From Arachnopeziza araneosa (Eukaryota; Ascomycota; Leotiomycetes; Helotiales; Arachnopezizaceae): a DNA stretch of 64,000 nt. Positions 57,191-64,000 of the stretch are shown piece by piece. The stretch covers positions 1 through 64,000 of the forward strand of contig QYAI01000112.1 of the NCBI GenBank assembly GCA_003988855.1. Direction: 5' to 3'. Below the pieces are notes generated by a model. That model saw nothing but the letters and a program-made list of their open reading frames with translations, did no database searches and was not told the DNA's origin. The position numbers and the translations under genes were made by a program. The first letter of the stretch is position 1. Every line of letters starts with the position of its first letter.

Positions 57191-58968
57191 TCAAACCAGA
57201 GCAATTGATATCTCAACCTCATGCTCTTCCAACATATTAAGCACTTCACGGAGCCTAGGCCGCATTTTTGCCGCAGCTTGGATACCATTGTAATCATCTC
57301 CACGCAACCTCGCGTCCAGTAATTTCTCAGCTTCAATAACCCGGATCTCCCACCACTTTTTCGCCGCCAACTGCGTCTTTAACTCATCTCTCTTTACCCC
57401 ACGTCCAGCATTAATGACAGGGACAAAAAAGCCTGGTTCTCGATCAAAGCATACACTCCTGCCCTTCTGGATATCCTATTCATCCGCTCCAGCCGTGCAC
57501 CTTTCAATCCAGCCCCTCAGCGCTGCTGGTGTTCTACGAAATTCTAGAAATCGCCACGAGCGCTCATCGCCAACCCACATTGCTGCTTCTCGAGTCATTC
57601 CCCACCCGGCGTCCATATAGATTGTAGGCTGGTTCTCAAAAATACACCAAAGACCTTTCCCTAACACGAAGACCATAGCCGATTAGCGCTCATGAGGTGA
57701 GAGATATGTCCAGGCGAGATCATGGGACAGTTTGTCTTCTGAAGAAACAGCTACAAGCCGCTGCAGCGCGTTCTTATATCTCTCGGTAATCTCACTCGAA
57801 AGAGTAGGCCCGTTCGCTAGTATGACAAGATACCAGATGCAACAGACTTCAGGCGCGATCCAAGAGGCCCAGCCTCCGCGCTGCTCGAAGTCGACAAGCA
57901 CAGCATCACCGCACCAAGTGAGCATGACGTTGTCGGGTTTTAGGTCAGCATGATAACTAGCTATCGTGCGCGTATGTATGTGAATTAATGCAGAAGTGAT
58001 TTGGCGGGACCGGCGGATGCGGTCCAGCTGTGAGGGAGTGCTCTCAGAAGTAAGAATCTCAAGGAGGGATCTTCCGTCGTAGTAGGGGAGAATGAAGCCG
58101 CATATACCGAGCTTGGGAGTCCCTGTGACTACATATAGCGGTTGAGCGGTGATGTTTGGATGCGGAGCCATGGCTAGTAGAAGTCTCAATTCGTGGTAAG
58201 TTTGAGTGGGTGTGATGGGATTGAAACGGGTTGGCATGACGGCTTTAAATACGAAGCGAGCAGTTTGGCCATGGAGATGAGGAATTGACACAATGCTAAT
58301 ACTTTCGTGTGAACGATCAAGGAGCTCGAGATTAGAGAGTGATATAATATCGACGGACATCTCTAACTTCTCGTCTGATGATGATTGCCAAACCTCTTGT
58401 AGCTCTGTCAAAGACAATAATCCGTGCTCAAGATCGTGATTCGGAACCATGTTAATTATCACGTCGTGTACATTGCTAGCGATGTTTTTGACTACGATAT
58501 GCGATCTAAATGGTAGCATTGAGTACTGCGCCTCGAAGTCAGGATTCGGGAGGACCACACTGCCAGAGCATGGAGGACATAGCGAGAGATATCTAGATAC
58601 CTAATTTAGTCTCGCGGACATGCCATAGTTGCACCTGAACTGAGAAGGAGACGCAGCGCAGGAGGATGCTGGCTTTGATCTGGAATAACAACATCGATGA
58701 AGAGAGGGGGACGGCCAAGAGCAAACCTGGGATATGCATAGAATTGACCACCATTAACGGAACAACCGGACAGATGCCATTGAATGAGTGCTGGAAGCTG
58801 GTCAGTATATGGTAGAGTATCAACTCTATTCTTGGGATTCAATGGGGAGAGTGCCCATTGATTGTTTTGTTGTAGTTCGGATTCGCATTTCTCTTTTTGG
58901 GGTAGCAGCGGTAGCACGGCCGCCTGTGGACTCACGAGCCTTTTGAAGACAAGTCCAGATGGCTCCAT
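57191..58968 (-). pseudogene. Protein-kinase-like gene with in-frame stops
   Basis: The reading frame carries a kinase-like core: a catalytic loop of the form YHADLKPDNVML, then AVLVDFEQRGGWASWIAPEV in place of DFG...APE, the pattern of a fungal group of atypical small kinases. After TYLSPHER the frame meets TAA (57683-57685) but continues in the same frame with SAMVFVLGKGLWCIFE, the next conserved block of that group. It meets TAG (57476-57478) and continues again (DIQKGRSVCFDREPGFFVPV) to TGA at 57191-57193. A 5' piece (58968 to about 58600) encodes the usual N-terminal part, but its splice to the core is out of phase with the sites I found. Both stops could come from CAA or CAG by C-to-T. 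I consider it inactive. Confidence 0.75.
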
Positions 58969-59667
58969 TACTCCTAAGTGTAAATCAATAAAATGATGGT
59001 TATGGCTAAGGAGTGTTGCACTGTCTGAGCCCAGATCTTAGCTTAGCCCGCAAGGATGACAAGTAGCTGGTGGGAAATTGGAGTCTTTAAGAATAGTAAG
59101 GAAAGAAGATTCGGTTGGATACAGAACCGTAGATAAGGATGAAACTTCCAGAACCTATGCCCGTGACATAGCAGGCACCATTCTTTCGAATCACACCAAT
59201 CGCTATATTTTGATCACGTGGACCAACGGAAGGCGACTGTAAGGGCTCGGCTCCAGATTAGAGCACAGAGAACTTAAGTCTGGACTCAAAAAAGAACTTT
59301 GATGGCTGTGAAAAGAAGATTTATTGTGTATGCTAGGCTACTTGTGATCAACTTCCTTTGTGTCTTCCCTGAGGCTCGATTGGTGTGAAACGAAACTTCA
59401 TGGGAGACAAAAATCTAGAACTCAACTTCTTATGGCGTGCTCTTTCGGCATCGATTAAGACATAGGCCAAGCCATTTAATTCCGAAACAGAACGAGCAAG
59501 TCGTATGCTCACCCTTTTGGATGTCGTCTCCCCGTGAATGAAGGAGGCATTTGTAAGTGGGGTAATGTTCTGTGGCGAGTTCTCCCGGGACTTGCCCCTC
59601 CCGTCTCTAACTTCAACACCTCAACGTCTTATTAATTGTATGCACAACTGAACGAATTTTTTAAGAC
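58969..59667. promoter_or_regulatory. Divergent intergenic region
   Basis: A 699-base gap between the kinase-like pseudogene and the SDR gene; no gene or clear motif seen. Confidence 0.35.
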
Positions 59668-60610
59668 ATGTCAACTATGAGTTCGACCCGACTCCGAGAA
59701 CAAGATCTAGAGGGAAGAGTAGCCGTCATCACCGGTGCTTCACGAGGTATTGGCCGAGCCATTGCTGTGAATCTTGCGGCAAGGGGGTGTTCAATACTTG
59801 GCACATGCTCCAGCTACGACAACATCTATTTGATAGATTCTATCAACAAGGAGATTGAAAATCTGTTCAAAGAAGCAAATCATGCCCGCACTTCTACGAT
59901 TAAAGGTATCAGCGCCAACATCCTCTCACCGACTTGTGCGCAAACAATCGCCGACGCCCTGATTAAAGACTTTTCCAGTCGCGCCGATATCTTTATTAAT
60001 AATGCCGCTGATTCCAATCCTGGTCAGATTGGAGAATTGACCGTCGAAGAGATTCAACAGAGTATGGTGAGCAACATTCAAACGCCAGTACTAATTGTCG
60101 ATGAGCTCGTCAAGATGAAGATGTTCCAGCTTGAAAGTAGGATTATCTACATTTCATCTGTTCGGTCGAGGCAACCTTGGTCGCAGCAGTTAATGTATGC
60201 CGCTGGCAAGTCTGCTGGAGAGTCACTTTGCCGAACCTGGTCGCAGGCTTTTGGAGGTACTGACCAGAAGGTGAGTGATTGCATTTTATTTTTGAGTATG
60301 ACGAAATTCCCGTTCTAATCATTATTCTCGCTACGTTTTTATCACTTATTTACTCTCCCAGTTTTCGTTCATGGCCGGCACAACCGCAAACTCAGTAACG
60401 GTTGGTTTGACTCAAACCGATTCTGTCATGCAATGTCCTCCTGAAGCTTTGGAAAACTTCAAGCGCGAGTTCATCCCATTACAATCTCTACCGCGCTTTG
60501 GGCAGCCTGATGATGTCGCGAATGTTGTTGGGCTCTTGTGTAGTCGCGATGCAAGATGGATCACGGGTTGTGTCATCAGCGCCAGCGGAGGAGGAATCAA
60601 AATCGGATAG
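59668..60610 (+). CDS. Short-chain dehydrogenase/reductase
   Basis: Two exons (59668-60270, 60362-60610; GTGAGT to TCCCAG, phase 0) give 283 residues, the classic SDR size. A Rossmann nucleotide-binding motif TGASRGIG (22-29), NNAA (111-114), catalytic Ser163/164 (YISSV) and Tyr177-x3-Lys181 (MYAAGK) are present. The C-terminal segment (LQSLPRFGQPDDVANVVGLL and ITGCVISASGGG) matches 3-oxoacyl-reductase-like fungal SDRs with NAD(P)H. The substrate is unknown, and no biosynthetic cluster surrounds it. The gene appears intact. Confidence 0.92.
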
Positions 60611-61249
60611 CTCAGGAGCATCTAATTTGAAGATATTCTCTCTGAACGTAGTGTGAAAATAAATTTGAGGCATAAAATGCAAACATCAAGGTTGATGTTA
60701 TCTTGGTTTTATCATTGTCTCGTGCTAAGACTTCCAGGTGGCCAATGCCGTTGAATATCCACTGCTTCAATCCAGAGCCAGGCCATCCTTCAAAGTCCGC
60801 CAACTGCCATGTTTATTTTGGCTAACACTGTCGTTGACTGACCATTATACTAAACATAGAAAAGGCAAACTCTACCAAGCTCGTCAATTCTTGGTCAAAT
60901 TAGATTATTGGCGACAAAAGCTTGCTGCTCCTGCTGCAGAATGAATCAAAACCGGTTTGCTGGAAGCCAGAAAGCCTGACGGCGAATCTTCTAGAGTTTA
61001 GTTGAGCAATGCCACTCTACTCGCCAGGGAAGCATTCCCTAAGTAATTCGTTGGCTGCGCCAAGTGCACTAGACCCCACTTGATTGTGGCGCAATGAGTA
61101 AACCATCTCAAAGCCGAGCTGAAAGATAGCGCACACCTTGGACTCTTCTGAACATGCTTTTTATTATCACAATCTGCTCCACCTTTGAAGACCGGACACC
61201 TTCTTCTGAACCAAATACTATCAAGCTTACTTGAGGTCAGCAAACGACA
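60611..61249. other. Intergenic
   Basis: No gene seen. It contains the SDR 3' flank and the promoter of the next gene. Confidence 0.35.
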
Positions 61250-62572
61250 ATGTGGAACGCAACAGGCACGCCAGGATCCAAAGTATTCTTCGTATTTGGC
61301 GATACACCAGATTCATGGCTTGTTGCAAATGGATCGCTGGCGGAATTGTGCGTAATATAATATCTCATATATATTTGGTATCTTCAACATTTCTCTGTAT
61401 TGATTGTGAAGATATCATATGATGGGCCGCTGATTATATTTTATTGACAGCCAGAATTTGAATCCCATATACGCTCATCGCTTTGCTGGAGGTGAGCTGA
61501 ATGCGATGAATATGGAATGGCTGTCCACTGGTCCGGAGGGGCAACTTGTTTGTGCCATGGTTGTTGATGAATCTAGTACGTGATCACTAAATCTTGAATT
61601 CTTTTATTTTCAATTATCTCCGATTTCCTATGGAAATATGTGTAATTTCTTATATGTGGCGAAATATTTCCTTGGCCTAACAACTCCGTCAGTCTCAATC
61701 CCACAACCACTTCGAAAACACTTAACCAAATACGACTCTCCTCTTACCAGCATTTCCTTCTCTTCTTCAGGCGGCGTTTATATCACTTATAAATCTGGCA
61801 CCATATTCGAGTCAGGGTCTCTCCCTTCCTCTTTCTTAACCGACATCTATCGTACGCCTCCGGTTCTCAGCATAACTCACGCACTGGGCTTCCCATGCTG
61901 GCTTGGAGACGACAAGAACAGCGCTGCTGACAAACGCTACAACACATCTACCAAGCCTCTATATGCATTCTTCGGCTGTGGTGATGTCTATATGGTACGA
62001 ATGGATAATGGCGTTTGTTATTTTGGTGGTGAGGATATGCCCGAGGGTTTGAGATATGGCTGCGGAGAGAAAGTGAAGCAGGGTTGGTTGTTAGGTCGAG
62101 AGACAGTTCTGTGTCCGTATAATCCAGAATGGTATTTCCTTCATTGGATTAAAGGCATGAAGGTTGAGTATAATTGGAGCGTAGATACTACTCCTGGAAC
62201 GGGATTGAGTGATACCCTGATAGAAAGTGTCGTTGAGGGGGAAGGGAAGGACTTGGCATTTGAGTCGAGGATGTTGACGAGAATAGAGGTGAGTCAGCCT
62301 TTTTCTCCGAAGGCAGTAGTATTGCACCACTATAGTTTAAAGGGAAACTAAGAAGCTGATCAAATGGCGATGTTTAGCAAGACCGTGCTATTTCTCGCCA
62401 GAATCGTGCTGGTGCAGCTCAAGCTGCCAAGGAGAGCGTACAACGCAAAGCATTACATGACGAACAGAACAGTAGGATTGAACAACAGGACAGGATGAGG
62501 CAGAGAGAAATTGAACATCAACGTCGCCTAGATAATCTGGCTTCGATTACGAGGCCAAGGTATTATTATTGA
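61250..62572 (+). CDS. Protein of unknown function, four exons
   Basis: Four exons (61250-61347, 61451-61575, 61693-62288, 62378-62572) with matching phases (2, 1, 0) give 337 residues starting MWNATGTPGSKVFFVFGDTP. The main body has Gly/aromatic-rich, beta-strand-like sequence (HRFAGGELNAMNMEWLSTGP; SPLTSISFSSSGGVYITYKS; DVYMVRMDNGVCYFGG), which would suit a propeller-like or jelly-roll fold. The last exon is a Gln/Arg/Glu-rich helix (KALHDEQNSRIEQQDRMRQR) that ends RPRYYY. There are no signal peptide or catalytic motifs. The four in-phase junctions make the gene credible, but I recognise no family. Confidence 0.78.
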
Positions 62573-63691
62573 TATGGTTGGAATTGATTTAGTGTTCAAG
62601 TTTACCGTACCTCTCTTACTCTATGTATTGCTTTCGCAAATTTACCATAGTTTTGATCATATTTTCATGATTCTCTAGCACCAAAGTCATCGTAGCAAAA
62701 TCTTAATTAAGAAAATAAAGTCCATGCTTGAAGGACAACTAAGCTGAAGAAATAAGAAGTGAAGTTACTTTCGAGACCAAAACCTCCAAGGCTACTAATT
62801 AATCAATTACACCACACTTTTATGCATTCTCAGCTTTCATGCACCAGAAATTGAGAGAAATCGTGCGATATCACGTGATAATAAACCAAAAGATATCAGC
62901 CGCGTATTAACTAGAGAAACATTGCAATTACTCTTGCTAGGTTAACGTGGTATATTGTATGAATGAAAAAGCCTCCGTCTTTTCCTCGATGTATATGTCA
63001 CTAGATGCGTTGCTAAATCACAACTTAGAATTGGCGTCGACAGCTCCGAAGGAGTTAGGATACGAAACATTAGATAGGTGATCAAAAATTAGTCATGATT
63101 ATCGAGAAATATTGTGTCCGCTCTATATCATTACAATGAAGCCGCTAGCAGCACAGAGTGCCAAGATGGAACTCGAAAACAATTGTTTCACGATTCCTTT
63201 CCTTACTCTCATGGATGAGAAACACTTCAAGCATTCCTAATATATTGAACATGGAAGCTAACGAGGGTTAGGCCACGTAATGCTTCCACTGTTTCGCGCA
63301 ATAGTAAAGTTCCCTGCTTTTTCAACCAAGTGGCTCCCGTAGGCAAAAATTCCTTGTAACAGCCTAAAGTATACCCTGTGACTAGCGTTTACAAAGTGGT
63401 AGTCTCACCCAGGCTGATATCAACTCTTGCTAATCATACCTTACCTCGTATAGAAGAAATTTTTATTATAATGTGACGTAAGAACTGCCGGAGAATGAAT
63501 GATTATCCTGAAGTCCTATAGAAACGTTTGATAACTCCGCATTGTGGTGCATATTTCTACTTCTACCAGCATCCAGCTTTTTTTTTAAAGATCTTATTAA
63601 ATTGCTAGCATTTGCAATTATCATTACTGTATATTTATTCTCATTCAGATTGTAATTTACTACTATTGAATTTTAACAATATACGTTCACA
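62573..63691. other. Intergenic
   Basis: A 1.1-kb AT-rich region without a supported gene; the last part is the promoter of the spherulin-4-like gene. Confidence 0.4.
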
Positions 63692-64000
63692 ATGTCCATC
63701 CTTCTACCACTCTACATCTACCCCTGGCCTGGCGTATGGGACCCTCTCTACACCGCGTAAGTAATTAAATCAACTAAGCTCTCTTTCAGCAACTTTTTCT
63801 CTCAAAACATACTCCCAAACTAAGCAAACAGTCTCACAGAGCTACAACCTACCCCAACGTCAACTTCACCGTTGTACTCAACCCCTGCTCTGGCCCATGC
63901 GTTAGCTCCCTCCCCGAAGCTCCATATCTAACCGAGATGCCCAAGCTCAAGAGCTACCCCAATATCCGAACTTTGGGCTATGTCGCAACCAACTACACCA
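63692..64000 (+). CDS. Spherulin-4-like protein, N-terminal part
   Basis: Exon 1 (63692-63756) reads SILLPLYIYPWPGVWDPLYT. An 83-base intron (GTAAGT; acceptor TCTCACAG at 63839) joins in phase to YPNVNFTVVLNPCSGPC and PNIRTLGYVATNYT. This is the start of the spherulation-specific family 4 fold, whose barrel opens with LLPLYxYP and P-N-V-x-F-x-V-I-x-N-P. The gene runs off the window edge, so it is partial here. No signal peptide precedes the domain in this model. Function in fungi is unclear; some members relate to cell-wall galactosaminogalactan processing. Confidence 0.87.

Overview
The window looks like a draft contig from a filamentous ascomycete. Genes are split by short introns (about 43-60 bases, with CTAAC or CTGAC branch-like sites). 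They encode fungal families such as a Zn2Cys6 regulator, HET domain, Dicer-like, tannase and spherulin-4 proteins, and intergenic DNA is mostly AT-rich. The mix of families and the C-to-T decay of duplicated DNA would suit a Leotiomycetes-type fungus, but that placement is inference. There is one ambiguous base (position 100). Exon boundaries below were chosen by hand from splice consensus and reading phase; no alignment or expression data were available.

Layout. 0.1-7.5 kb: an accessory zone with a broken STAND-type N-terminal/coiled-coil gene, an AT-rich block bounded by an imperfect inverted repeat, decayed WD40-protein tails and one small secreted-protein gene. 7.8-11.3 kb: a divergent pair of a secreted tannase/feruloyl esterase and an alpha/beta hydrolase. 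12.6-16.9 kb: a large conserved-looking protein of unknown role and a ubiquitin C-terminal hydrolase. 16.9-24.6 kb: a GC-rich, microsatellite-packed block holding one gene, a Zn2Cys6 transcription factor with a 4-kb upstream region. 24.7-26.9 kb: a TM9/EMP70 membrane protein. 28.5-34.2 kb: a broken membrane-protein gene and two tandem BTB paralogues, the second with an in-frame stop near its end. 34.4-41.6 kb: TAP42-like phosphatase regulator divergent from a complete Dicer-like 1 gene. 42.7-46.6 kb: another BTB gene divergent from a hexose transporter. 49-56.7 kb: a HET-domain gene, an RBR ubiquitin ligase, a divergently transcribed double ubiquitin-like protein ending in a processable RLRGG plus nine residues, and a coiled-coil protein. 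57.2-59 kb: a protein-kinase-like pseudogene with two in-frame stops. 59.7-62.6 kb: a short-chain dehydrogenase and an unknown four-exon gene. 63.7 kb to the edge: the start of a spherulin-4-like gene.

How the genes fit together. Core functions (Dicer-like RNA silencing, TAP42/PP2A signalling, TM9 trafficking protein, UCH) are interleaved with accessory genes (HET, BTB, kinase-like, STAND-like), several of which are broken by nonsense codons or frameshifts. The most interesting unit is at 52.2-54.8 kb: a ubiquitin-like protein precursor and an RBR-type E3 ligase share one 226-base divergent promoter beside a HET gene, which suggests a dedicated conjugation module in a self/non-self recognition neighbourhood. 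That functional reading is inference.
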